Of a stretch of 35,743 nt of DNA, positions 1-7,952 are shown piece by piece. This DNA comes from JBBRDU01 sp038203615 (lineage in GTDB: Bacteria > Verrucomicrobiota > Verrucomicrobiia > Chthoniobacterales > UBA10450), in the NCBI GenBank assembly GCA_038203615.1, contig JBBRDU010000026.1, forward strand, positions 1-35,743, given 5' to 3'. The translations under genes were made by a program, and so were the position numbers. The stretch's first letter is position 1. Every line of letters begins with the position of its first letter. The notes under the pieces were generated by a model. That model saw only the letters and a program-made list of their open reading frames with translations, was not told where the DNA came from and searched no databases.

Positions 1-71
1 TCAGCTAGAAGTCTTTTGTGCGCCATTGGCCATAAATCTAGGCGCTTTTTGGGCGCTAAACAAGTATATAC

Positions 72-145
72 TGGGTGAAACACTCGACTCGAAATCGAGC
101 GTGGGGTTAAACCCACCGTGGGTTCGAATCCCACCCCTTCCGCCA
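72..145 (+). tRNA. 3' fragment of tRNA-Ser(CGA)
   Basis: The anticodon arm is intact: stem 83-87 pairs with 95-99 around a 7-base loop at 88-94 whose anticodon (90-92) is CGA. A long class II variable arm (GTGGG/CCCAC), a T-arm (118-134), the 3' acceptor strand (135-141), the discriminator G142 and an encoded CCA (143-145) follow. Homology to tRNA-Ser begins only in the D-loop near 72. The 5' acceptor strand (expected GGAAGGG) and most of the D-arm are absent, and the DNA before 72 is more AT-rich. The fragment cannot make a functional tRNA. It most likely marks the attachment site of an element that lies to the left. Confidence 0.8.
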
Positions 146-400
146 TATTGATCGTGTGATGGAAGGTTTGATTTCGCCACATCCCGGACGTTGCATGCCG
201 GAGATTCAAACGCCGTTCGACTGGTGGGCGCGCGTTACGCGCTCGGTTTTCAATATCCCGCTTCTGCGGGATCAAACTCCGGAGCCAAAGCGCAGGCTTT
301 GGATAATCCCACCCCTTCCGCCATATTTGATCGTGTGATGGAAGGTTTGATTTCGCCACATCCCGGACGTTGCATGCCAGAGATTCGAACGCCGTTCGAC
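127..400 (+). repeat. Direct repeat of tRNA-Ser 3' tail plus flank
   Basis: Positions 127-221 and 305-400 are near-identical direct copies that differ by one inserted T and two substitutions. Each starts with the last ~19 bases of the tRNA-Ser gene, including CCA, and continues into the same downstream flank. The spacer between them holds two perfect 7-bp hairpins with 4-base loops, 255-272 and 285-302. The rest of 401-513 has no gene that I can support. Confidence 0.8.
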
Positions 401-513
401 CGTCCCCTGTTGTTTTTCAAATTTGCCCATTCCAAATACGTCAGGATTCTGCATAAGATTCTTCCGTAATGGCGGTCTCAAGATCAATCACAGGGTGAGG
501 GAAAACACACATC

Positions 514-1962
514 ATGAAGCCAATCCCTGAATTTCACGACCGCGCCAAAAATCATCGCGGCATCAGGCGGACCCATTCGATCTTACTCGGTCTGGCCGGC
601 CTGATGTCGGTTTCTATCCAGCTTTGCGCCGCGGCCGATGCGCCGCCCTCTGAGGTCGGCGCGTTGCGCCAGGACATGGAGCAACTGAAAAAGAGCCAGC
701 AAAATATCGAGACCTCGCTGCAAGACATCAAGAGGCTGCTCCAGGCCAATGCGGCCGCCGGCGCCGGCGCTCCGCGTCCCAGTTCGGCGGTGGGCATGAG
801 CGTGAACGTGGCTGGCAAACAGATCCGGGGCGACAAGAACGCCAAGCTCACCCTGATTGAGTTTACCGATTACGAGTGCCCGTTTTGCGGCCGCCATTTC
901 CGCGACACCTCTCCCAAAATCCTGAAGGACTACATCGAGACCGGTAAGATCAGGTATGTCTTCAACGATCTTCCTTTGGCGATGCATGCGCATGCCAAGA
1001 AAGCGGCGGAAGCGGCGCTCTGCGCGGGCGAGCAGGGGAAGTACTGGGAAATGCACGACCTGCTCTTTTCCAACCAGCAGGCCCTGGACAACGCCAACCT
1101 CATCGCCTACGCGACCAAGCTGGGACTGAATCTCCCCGCCTTCCAGAAAGGGCTCGAGAGCGGCAAGTATGCCGCCCAGGTATCGACCAACGAGGCCGAG
1201 GCGGCCAGGCTTGGATTCAGCGGCGCGCCCAGTTTTGCTATCGGCCTGACCCAGCCTAACGACGGCGCGGTCAAAGTGATCAAGACCATCGTGGGCGCGC
1301 AGAGTTACGAGAACTTCGAGCGAGAATTTGCCGACGCCCTCAAGCCACAACCCTCTCCTCCTCCTCCCGGCCAGGCGGCCGCCGCCCCGGAGAATCCCGC
1401 TGTCGGCACCTCCATGAACGTGGAAGGCAAACAGTTTAAAGGAAAGAAGGACGCCAAGCTGACCCTGATCCAGTTTTCCGACTACGAATGCTCGTATTGC
1501 GGAAAACTGGCGCGCGAAACCATCCCGGAAGTCGTGAAAAATTATGTCGATACCGGCAAATTGAAATTTGTGTTCAGCGACCTGGCTCTGGACATGCACA
1601 GCCATGCCATCAAGGCCGGGGCGGCTTCCTATTGCGCGGCCGAGCAGGGCCACTACTGGGAGATGCACGACGTCCTCTTTTCCAACCAGGGCGCCTTGGA
1701 AGACTCCAATCTCGTTTCTTACGCCACCGCCATGGGACTGGATACGGTCAAATTCCACCAATGCCTTAATACGAACCGTTACGAGGCGCAGATACGAAAT
1801 AGCAGCGCCGAGGGCAGACGGGCCGGGTTCGACGCTACCCCGATCCAGGTCCTCGGTCTGACCGAGGCGAACGGCTCCGCCGTTAAAGTGCTGAAAGTCA
1901 TCTCAGGCGCGGTGGGCTACCCGGCCGTCCAAGCGGCGATCGAGAGCATCCTCAATCCCTGA
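514..1962 (+). CDS. Tandem DsbA-like thioredoxin-fold protein
   Basis: A secreted thiol-disulfide oxidoreductase candidate of 482 residues. An N-terminal hydrophobic segment (about 22-40, ending near CAAADAPP) is a signal peptide or anchor. A short coiled coil (about 47-76) and an Ala/Pro linker come next, followed by two DsbA-type thioredoxin domains. Domain 1 (about 93-285) has the active site C122-P-F-C125 and domain 2 (about 300-480) has C326-S-Y-C329. Both carry the DYEC context and the YWEMHD...LFSNQ stretch typical of the DSBA/Thioredoxin_4 family, so the second half is an internal duplication. The differing dipeptides suggest different redox potentials. The N-terminal coiled coil may oligomerise it. 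GAGGG lies about 12 bases before the ATG. The family is clear; the substrate is unknown. Confidence 0.88.
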   Translation: MKPIPEFHDRAKNHRGIRRTHSILLGLAGLMSVSIQLCAAADAPPSEVGALRQDMEQLKKSQQNIETSLQDIKRLLQANAAAGAGAPRPSSAVGMSVNVAGKQIRGDKNAKLTLIEFTDYECPFCGRHFRDTSPKILKDYIETGKIRYVFNDLPLAMHAHAKKAAEAALCAGEQGKYWEMHDLLFSNQQALDNANLIAYATKLGLNLPAFQKGLESGKYAAQVSTNEAEAARLGFSGAPSFAIGLTQPNDGAVKVIKTIVGAQSYENFEREFADALKPQPSPPPPGQAAAAPENPAVGTSMNVEGKQFKGKKDAKLTLIQFSDYECSYCGKLARETIPEVVKNYVDTGKLKFVFSDLALDMHSHAIKAGAASYCAAEQGHYWEMHDVLFSNQGALEDSNLVSYATAMGLDTVKFHQCLNTNRYEAQIRNSSAEGRRAGFDATPIQVLGLTEANGSAVKVLKVISGAVGYPAVQAAIESILNP

Positions 1963-1989
1963 CCGGCCTGCCTCGCGGCCTCACATCCA

Positions 1990-2071
1990 GGTAGGGCCGC
2001 CGCGCTGCGCCGCCCGCTCCGCGCGCGGAATAATCACTCGATTCTATTGTGTGATGATTCGATCCGCGGAC
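1990..2071. repeat. Intergenic palindromic element, partial
   Basis: It begins GTAGGG, continues with CGCGCTGCGCCG, and ends near ATCCGCGGA. It matches the left arm and the inner part of the complete element at 3204-3309, but the closing right arm is missing. The rest of the 1963-2245 gap shows no supportable gene. Confidence 0.6.
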
Positions 2072-2245
2072 TGGTCGGAGCAGATGCCTCCGTCCGGGCA
2101 CGGATTCGGCGCGGATCAGTTATGAGCGACGCACTAAGGCGCGGCTACGCAGAGGCCGTTCTGGCAGGTTCCGAATGTGACAGGATCGCCGTAGGTACAG
2201 GCATCGCCATTTGCCTTGCCCTTACAAACGGTGAAACGCTCGGGA

Positions 2246-3013
2246 TCAGATGCCCGCGCAGACACCTGCGGTGCACACGTCGTTCACCGTCGACGGGTTG
2301 CCGTCGTCGCACGTCGTACCGTCGGCCTTCGCCGGATCTGAGCAGAGGCCGGTCGCGGGATTGCAGACCCCCGCGTCGTGACACTGGTCGCTCGCCGTGC
2401 AGATGATCGGGATGCCGCTGACGCACACCCCAGCCTGGCAGCTATCGCCTGTCGTGCAGGCGTTGCCGTCGTTACAGGCCGTGCCATTCAGATCGAAGGC
2501 ATCGCACGGAGTACACGTGACGGAAATAACTGTCCCTGTTCCAGCGTGCCCCGGATTGGGTTGGTAGCCAGGATCCACTTGAACGACGACCAGCTTCTTC
2601 ACATCGCCGGAAATGGTCGAGCCGGACTTTGTGACCGAGCTGGAGACGAAGACCGTGATGGTTGGCGGGAGGGAAGCTGGTGGGACGGAGCTGTTGCCCG
2701 GCCGGCTCGTCCAGGTGCCGCCGCAGGTGGGGGCATTGGAAGAGTTGGCGTAGCCCTTGAAGCTGGAGGGCGCGGCCCCGCCGGTGAGCGAGTTGTTCTG
2801 CGCCCATTGGGCGCCCCAGAAAGTGACGTGCTGGCCAACCGTGGAATTGCGATCGCCAATGACAAAGTTCAGGACCGGCGCGGAACCGGGCGCACCGCCA
2901 TGACCCCCGCCGCCTTTCTTGCTCGACCACTGGTCGGCATGAAGGCCCGTCGGAAGGAGGAGAAGGAGAGCCGTGCAGACTAACGACGCGAGAGGGAACA
3001 TTTTGGTTTTCAT
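2246..3013 (-). CDS. Secreted Cys-rich repeat protein
   Basis: A hypothetical exported protein of 255 residues. Residues 1-27 form a clear Sec signal peptide (KTK, a Leu-rich core, then LHADQ). Residues about 45-165 form a beta-rich region with the phrases VTFWGAQWAQNNSLTGG and NPGHAGTGTVISVTC, which I recall from uncharacterised surface proteins of acidobacteria and verrucomicrobia. The C-terminal ~85 residues are Cys-rich repeats built on CNDGNACTTGDSCQAGVC, ending in GVCAGI. Such repeats occur in myxobacterial and other large extracellular proteins and probably form small disulfide-linked modules. An extracellular binding or structural role is inferred, not shown. No Shine-Dalgarno is visible before the ATG. 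It is isolated between two palindromic repeats, with no obvious operon partner. Confidence 0.75.
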   Translation of the reverse strand: MKTKMFPLASLVCTALLLLLPTGLHADQWSSKKGGGGHGGAPGSAPVLNFVIGDRNSTVGQHVTFWGAQWAQNNSLTGGAAPSSFKGYANSSNAPTCGGTWTSRPGNSSVPPASLPPTITVFVSSSVTKSGSTISGDVKKLVVVQVDPGYQPNPGHAGTGTVISVTCTPCDAFDLNGTACNDGNACTTGDSCQAGVCVSGIPIICTASDQCHDAGVCNPATGLCSDPAKADGTTCDDGNPSTVNDVCTAGVCAGI

Positions 3014-3202
3014 ATTTTTAAGGGAGTGAGTTGCACCGGTTATCCGCTTTACTCACACTGCCCAAAACGCACGCCGGTCTGTTTGGCAGACCTCATTATA
3101 CATGTCGCCTACCGGAAATCGACCATAATTTCCAGCAATTATCAGGTGAACCGGTGAACGAGGCGTTTCGGAGAGCGCCTTTCCTTGGTTGCAAACACCG
3201 AG

Positions 3203-3310
3203 GGTAGGGGCGCCGCGCTGCGCCGCCCACTCCACGCGCGGAACAAACACCCCGATCTCATATGATGATGGGGATCCGCGGAATGGACGGCGCAGCGCGC
3301 CGTCCCTACC
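3203..3310. repeat. Complete ~106-bp intergenic palindrome
   Basis: The left arm starts GTAGGGGCGCCGCGCTGCGC and the right arm ends GCGCAGCGCGCCGTCCCTAC. The two arms are imperfect reverse complements over about 37 bases, with ACCCCGATCTCATATGATGATGGGG-type pairing continuing into the centre. It is the fullest copy of the repeat family seen in several other gaps here. No gene is supported between 3014 and 3372. Confidence 0.75.
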
Positions 3311-3372
3311 AGTTCATGACGTGCGCGGCGCGTGATTGAGTCGGCCGTTCCGACCTGTTATGCATCGGGCAC

Positions 3373-5382
3373 TTGAAGGCACTCGCCGCTCAGACCGCGC
3401 ACAAGATCGTCATCGCTCTGGCCGCGGCGTTTTTCGCCGTGGTCACCTGGACCTCCTGGGCGCGCTGGGCCAATTTCGAATATCGCACGTTCGACCTCGC
3501 CTACTACGTCCAGGCCATCTGGCAGCTCATCCACGGACGCTTCGAAGTCTCGGTCGAGCATGTCCCGCTGCTCGGGAACCATGTGGAACCGATCGTTTTC
3601 CTGTTCGTGCCGCTGTTCGCCTTGTTCCGGCACCCCATGCTTTTCGTCTTCGTCCAAAACGCCCTGCTCGCCACCATGGCGCCAGTCGGCTACCGGATGG
3701 CGCGCCGGCTCGGGTGCGACCCGCTCCGCTCATTATTAATAGGGGCGCTTTTGTTGCTCACGCCCGCCGCCGGTTACATGGCGCTGCATGAATTCCATCC
3801 GGAAGCGCTGACTGCCCCCTTTCTTCTCCTCCTGCTGGATGCGCGCCTGGCGCGATCACTTGGGCGGCACTGGCTTTGGTTCGCTGCCGTCCTCGCCTGC
3901 AAAGAGAACATGGCTCTGCTTCTCGCGGCCTATTGCGTTGTGAACCTGATCGTCGAGCGAGCGCGGGGCTGGGCCGAGTTGCGGCGCTGGTACCTTTGGC
4001 CTCTTCTCGTCGCCCTCGTCTGGTTTGTTCTGTGCAGCAAAGTGATCACGCCCACGTTTAACTCGGGCAGCATCGATTATGTCACGCTTTACGATCGGCT
4101 CGGAAATTCGGGCGGCGAGATTCTGCGCCGCGCCATCACCCAGCCGCAGCTATTCGGGCGCGCCCTCCTGCAATCGCTCACCCATGGAAATCTGGTTTGG
4201 GCGCTGCTTTTGCCCTTCCTCGGATTACCGCTCCTGCGGCCACGCTGGCTCGTTATGGCCACACCGATCCTGCTGCAGCATCTGCTCTCCTGGCGATCGT
4301 CCGAGTGGAACATTTATTTCCATTACGCCGCGCCTTTGTTGCCGCTTTTTTGGATGGCGATGGTGGAAGCCATCGCGCCCCGGAAAACATCGTCCGACGT
4401 TTCGTCGGGCCTGGAGGGACACGCGCCGCCGAGTCCCATTAATGGAAGCCGACGGCGCGGCGCCCTCCAGGTGAATTACCTTCCCTGGCTCTTGATTGCA
4501 GCGTGCGTGGTCGCGCAAGCCTGGCTGGGACCCGCCGGTACCATCTCTTCCGAAGCGACAAGTTACTTGTCCAAGCGCAGTGAGCGCGAGCGGAAGAATT
4601 CCTTCATCGCGCAAATTCCAGCCCGAGCCAGTGTGGTGGCACCGCTCCCGTATCTTTCCCATCTGGCCATGCGCGAGAAGTTGTACTCGCTCCACTACAT
4701 CCTGAAGGGATTAAAAACCCTGAGCCACGCCAGCTACGAGCCGCCGCCACCGACCGATTACGTTCTGATCGATTACAACGACGACGCCACCTTCGACGCC
4801 GGCGCCGGTTACTATCATCCGGCCATGCAGACGAAGGATGGGCGTGTCATTCCGTCGAGCGACCGGCTCTTGCACGAATTTTTGAAACAAGCGTATTGGA
4901 CGACAGACGAACAGAACGAACGCTGCCTTTTCCACAACGACCCGTTGGCAGCGAGCACCATCGGGTCCGGCGCGATTTTCGCGGGCGACCAGGCGTTTCA
5001 GCTCACCGATGGCTCCCAACTCTTCGGGATGGCCCAGACGGGCGATGGCCTCTCCCGCGGGCAGGAATTAAACGTCCAAATAATGTGGAAGCTTGCCGAA
5101 GAAAGAACCGTCTTTCCCTGGATGCTGCTGAGGATATCGAAGAAGGGGCGGCCGATTATCACCTTCACCAAGGGCCTATGCGCGCCGGAAGCTTTCCATC
5201 GAATCACGACTGAACAGTGGCACCTGACCTCTTGGAACGGCCTGCCCGCTGGCACGTATTCCATGGAAGCGCTCTTTATAGATAACGCCAAACGCGTGTG
5301 GATGCAGGCCAACGGCCAGGTGGAATTACAGTCGACGTTTCTTTCGCCGCCCATCCCGCTCGGGAACATCACGGTTAAATGA
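3373..5382 (+). CDS. DUF2079 family polytopic membrane protein
   Basis: A 669-residue integral membrane protein. The N-terminal ~350 residues have many hydrophobic segments and the DUF2079 hallmark DLAYYVQAIWQLIHG...LGNHVEPIVFLF, followed by LHEFHPEALTAPFLLLLLD. Another membrane segment follows at about 372-388. The C-terminal ~280 residues are soluble, probably extracytoplasmic, and include a beta-rich end (about 530-669). DUF2079 proteins resemble GT-C glycosyltransferases in topology, but no activity is established. The start is TTG, because no in-frame ATG or GTG fits upstream. Residues ~346-366 are encoded by a palindromic repeat inserted in frame (4410-4471), lying in a loop between membrane segments. 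After the stop, 5402-5420 holds another partial palindrome copy. Confidence 0.82.
   Translation: MKALAAQTAHKIVIALAAAFFAVVTWTSWARWANFEYRTFDLAYYVQAIWQLIHGRFEVSVEHVPLLGNHVEPIVFLFVPLFALFRHPMLFVFVQNALLATMAPVGYRMARRLGCDPLRSLLIGALLLLTPAAGYMALHEFHPEALTAPFLLLLLDARLARSLGRHWLWFAAVLACKENMALLLAAYCVVNLIVERARGWAELRRWYLWPLLVALVWFVLCSKVITPTFNSGSIDYVTLYDRLGNSGGEILRRAITQPQLFGRALLQSLTHGNLVWALLLPFLGLPLLRPRWLVMATPILLQHLLSWRSSEWNIYFHYAAPLLPLFWMAMVEAIAPRKTSSDVSSGLEGHAPPSPINGSRRRGALQVNYLPWLLIAACVVAQAWLGPAGTISSEATSYLSKRSERERKNSFIAQIPARASVVAPLPYLSHLAMREKLYSLHYILKGLKTLSHASYEPPPPTDYVLIDYNDDATFDAGAGYYHPAMQTKDGRVIPSSDRLLHEFLKQAYWTTDEQNERCLFHNDPLAASTIGSGAIFAGDQAFQLTDGSQLFGMAQTGDGLSRGQELNVQIMWKLAEERTVFPWMLLRISKKGRPIITFTKGLCAPEAFHRITTEQWHLTSWNGLPAGTYSMEALFIDNAKRVWMQANGQVELQSTFLSPPIPLGNITVK
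4410..4471. repeat. Palindromic element inside a coding sequence
   Basis: A 62-bp imperfect palindrome runs from CCTGGAGGG to CCCTCCAGG, with inner arms CGCGCCGCCG and CGGCGCGGCG around a central CCATTAATGG. It lies in frame within the DUF2079 gene and encodes a Pro/Ser/Arg-rich loop between two membrane segments. Confidence 0.75.
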
Positions 5383-5454
5383 CGCTCACCTGGACGCACA
5401 GGTAGGGACGCCGCGCTTGCATATGGCACATGCAGTGCTCATCATCGGATTCCG

Positions 5455-6144
5455 ATGATCAGGGCAAATTGTCGGGAGCGATTCACGGCGGCGGATTTCG
5501 ATTTTGTCGTACGCACGCTTTCCCGCTCCCCCACCGATCACGTTTCCCTGGTCGACCTGCTGAGCGATATGGAGACGCGCGATTCCGTCCTCGATCACCC
5601 GCGCCTGGTCGATGCCATCCTCGGCAACGCCGGCCATCTCCGTATTTCATCGCAGTTCTATTTCTACGTCCTGGCCCGGCACGTCTTGCAGCGGGCCGGG
5701 ATGAACGACCGTAAATTGTGCGATTACATCGCCTCGCTCCTGGAGGCTTTCTCGCGGGCGAGCGTCCTGCGCGCGCCGCACACGGCCGATTCGGTGCAGC
5801 AATACATCTCCGATATGCTGATTGCGTTGCAGCGCGTGACCCCGGAGCAAGCCTTCCTGCTGCGCGCGCACGTGGGCAATTACTCTCTCTTTATCAGCGG
5901 CATTTTTCACGAGAACGCGCAACGACGCAGCCGGCGCGGCGGGCCCGACGTGAACTTCTACGAGCAGGTCGGCCGGGCCAATTATCAATTGGTCGCCGCC
6001 CACGCCGCCGCGCGTCGCTGCGAATTGAACGATGTCTTCGAAGAGTTGGCCGATCGTTTTCGTGAGATCCGCTGCGCCTTGAACCGGCTCTCCGATCAGC
6101 TTCTCAATCTGGATGACGACATGCGCCCGTCCCTCAGCTTGTGA
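5455..6144 (+). CDS. Conserved-looking protein of unknown function
   Basis: I do not recognise this 229-residue protein. It is predicted mostly helical and soluble: no signal peptide or membrane segment is visible, and charged residues are frequent. It includes a Tyr/Phe-rich helix (SSQFYFYVLARHVLQ, about 62-77) and an HENAQRRSRRGGPD turn near residue 150. Coding quality looks good because both other frames break up. The stop overlaps the start of the next gene in a GTGA arrangement, which implies translational coupling and a shared function. It could be a regulatory or scaffold protein; there is no evidence for an enzyme. Confidence 0.65.
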   Translation: MIRANCRERFTAADFDFVVRTLSRSPTDHVSLVDLLSDMETRDSVLDHPRLVDAILGNAGHLRISSQFYFYVLARHVLQRAGMNDRKLCDYIASLLEAFSRASVLRAPHTADSVQQYISDMLIALQRVTPEQAFLLRAHVGNYSLFISGIFHENAQRRSRRGGPDVNFYEQVGRANYQLVAAHAAARRCELNDVFEELADRFREIRCALNRLSDQLLNLDDDMRPSLSL

Positions 6145-6845
6145 ACGAGACACTCTTCAGCCAGATCCAACGCGTTTTTGAACGCACTTACGCGCAGGTC
6201 GGGATCAACCTGGAGGATTGCCTGATCGATCGGCAGCGATGCACCCAACTCTCCGCCCTGGCGGGCGCGTCGGCCCGCGAACTGAGCGAGCTGGCCCGGA
6301 CTTTTTTGCGCCGGGCCGACGACCAGCTTTACGTCGGCATTTATTATTCTCGCTGGCTCATCGAACAACTGGAGCGGCACGATCCGCGGGCCGGTCTGAC
6401 CGACCGCAATATCCGTTCGCTCATCATGTTCGTGGAGGAAATCAATCACGCCTTGCATGCCGCGCTCGAGTTCAAGAACGGCCGGCGCGAGATCGCGGCG
6501 GAAGATTTCGCGCGCAACCTTGAGCTGCAGGCGCAGATCGACACGTACCTGGTGCTTCTCCTTTTCGTGGCGTTTTTTCGCAAAACCCAGCGCGTTTCCC
6601 GGACCGATCGGCGCTGGTTGCGCTTTCATCTTTTCACCCGGCAATGTCCCAGCGCGTTTCACGACCGGAATTTGCGCAGCCGTTATCTGGAAACAACGGA
6701 GCTCGCGTCCAGCTACACCCATTACCTTGATACTTTGAACGGCATGCGGCGCCTGGAAGAGATCCGCCGCTTTCGTTCCCTCGATTACGACGCCAAGAAG
6801 CGGCACATCCTTGAGTTGATGGATGCGCCCCGCGGCCGGTCCTAG
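6141..6845 (+). CDS. Unknown protein coupled to the upstream gene
   Basis: A 234-residue protein I cannot assign. It starts with GTG overlapping the upstream TGA by three bases. It looks all-helical and cytoplasmic, with conserved-looking phrases such as LYVGIYYSRWLIEQLE (about 61-76), IMFVEEINHALHAALEF (about 95-111) and a hydrophobic helix YLVLLLFVAFF (about 134-144) that is short for a membrane span. The FVEEINHAL stretch, with two acids next to a His, is suggestive of a metal site but proves nothing. The pair with 5455-6144 is probably one functional unit. Confidence 0.65.
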   Translation: MNETLFSQIQRVFERTYAQVGINLEDCLIDRQRCTQLSALAGASARELSELARTFLRRADDQLYVGIYYSRWLIEQLERHDPRAGLTDRNIRSLIMFVEEINHALHAALEFKNGRREIAAEDFARNLELQAQIDTYLVLLLFVAFFRKTQRVSRTDRRWLRFHLFTRQCPSAFHDRNLRSRYLETTELASSYTHYLDTLNGMRRLEEIRRFRSLDYDAKKRHILELMDAPRGRS

Positions 6846-6876
6846 GTCCGCCTCGTCATCGCGAGGCACTAATGTG

Positions 6877-6929
6877 GCATCGGCTTCCTGCCGATGGGGT
6901 TCAAAGTATCGGCTGGAAGCCGATGCCGC
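6877..6929. repeat. Intergenic inverted repeat
   Basis: Perfect 13-bp arms GGCATCGGCTTCC (6877-6889) and GGAAGCCGATGCC (6917-6929) enclose two smaller palindromes built on ATCGGC/GCCGAT. It lies in the 180-bp gap between two plus-strand genes. Confidence 0.7.
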
Positions 6930-7025
6930 TTTGTTGGCCGTCTCCGCTGCCTCGGATGCCTCAAAAACTCCATCGGACCGGCCTTTCTGTTTGTGCACCA
7001 GCGCCGATTCATCTAATCATGCGGC

Positions 7026-7880
7026 GTGTTCAGTTTGACCATGCTCGGCAGCGGCAGCGCCGGGAACAGCGCGCTTCTCGCCACCGATCACTGCAAGGTC
7101 CTGGTCGACGGCGGACTGAGCGCGCGCCAGCTCGTCCTGCGTCTCGCGCAATGCGGGGTCGCGCCGGAACAGCTCGATGGCGTCCTTCTCACCCACGAAC
7201 ATGGTGATCACGTCTGCGGCCTGGAAGTCTTGTGCCGAAAATTCGCCGTCCCAATTTACTGCAACGCCCTCACCGCCGAGGCCCTCCGCTGCGACAGCCT
7301 GCTCAAGCAGCATCGGAATTGGCGATTGTTCCGCACCGGTTCGGAATTTTCCCTCTGCGACATCACGGTGCAGAGCTTCCCCGTGCCGCACGACGCGGTC
7401 GAACCGGTCGGATTCGCCTTTCATGCCGGCGGCCGCGGCATTGGCTATATTACCGATCTGGGCTACGCCACTAACGTGCTGACGGAACGGCTGCGCGATG
7501 TCCACACGCTCGTGATCGAAACCAATCACGACGAGAAAATGCTGCAGGACGATCCGCACCGGCCCTGGCCCGTGAAACAGCGTATTCAATCACGGCACGG
7601 TCACCTCTCCAACGCGGCGGCCGCAGCCGTCCTTGAACAGTTGCTTCCAGCCGGTCATATCGAGCGCGTCGTGCTCGGCCACCTCAGTCGCGATTGCAAC
7701 ACGCCCGAGCTGGCGGCCGGGGCCATCCATGCGCTCCTGCAAAAGTGCGATCGCCCCGGCACCGAAGTTTACTGTGCCGGCCAGGCGCAGATTAGTCCGT
7801 GCTTTAAGATCGGCGAGACCAAGGGCGGGCCCTTTCAGCCCACGTTGGGCGATTTATTTTTTTCAACAGCGGCTGTTTAA
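7026..7880 (+). CDS. MBL-fold metallo-hydrolase, WalJ/YycJ type
   Basis: A 284-residue cytoplasmic metallo-beta-lactamase-fold protein. It opens with LTMLGSGSAGNSALL, has the metal-binding HEHGDHVCGLE motif near residue 58, IGYITDLGYAT (about 140), VIETNHDEKML (about 162), RHGHLSN (about 188) and VLGHLSRDCNTP (about 214). This order of motifs is characteristic of the YycJ/WalJ subfamily, linked in Firmicutes to cell-wall/DNA-repair phenotypes and reported to have 5' exonuclease activity. The start used is GTG at 7026; an ATG at 7041 is an alternative. The C-terminal ~35 residues extend past the usual end and contain a terminator-like hairpin in their DNA. Confidence 0.85.
   Translation: MFSLTMLGSGSAGNSALLATDHCKVLVDGGLSARQLVLRLAQCGVAPEQLDGVLLTHEHGDHVCGLEVLCRKFAVPIYCNALTAEALRCDSLLKQHRNWRLFRTGSEFSLCDITVQSFPVPHDAVEPVGFAFHAGGRGIGYITDLGYATNVLTERLRDVHTLVIETNHDEKMLQDDPHRPWPVKQRIQSRHGHLSNAAAAAVLEQLLPAGHIERVVLGHLSRDCNTPELAAGAIHALLQKCDRPGTEVYCAGQAQISPCFKIGETKGGPFQPTLGDLFFSTAAV
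7838..7868 (+). terminator. Possible intrinsic terminator overlapping a gene end
   Basis: A short GCCCA/TGGGC hairpin with a CGT loop (7838-7850) is followed by GATTTATTTTTTT. It lies within the last codons of the MBL hydrolase gene, so the stem is short and the call is tentative. Confidence 0.35.
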
Positions 7881-7952
7881 AGGCAGTCCATAAAAGCGGT
7901 GCCATCCAGCAAAACAACGGAAGAGTCTTCTTCATCCGCCGCCTCTTCGAAC

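Noticed and set aside
72..145. 3' end of a tmRNA
   Set aside because: An intact anticodon arm with a CGA anticodon and a class II variable arm identify tRNA-Ser.
583..1761. 392-codon open frame on the minus strand
   Set aside because: It lies fully antisense to the DsbA-like gene, has no recognisable domain, and is explained by GC-rich codon bias.
2378..2983. 201-codon open frame on the plus strand
   Set aside because: Antisense to the secreted Cys-rich protein, whose signal peptide and repeats make it the real gene.
6096..6998. 300-codon open frame on the minus strand
   Set aside because: Antisense to the coupled gene pair and runs through an intergenic palindrome; no domain seen.
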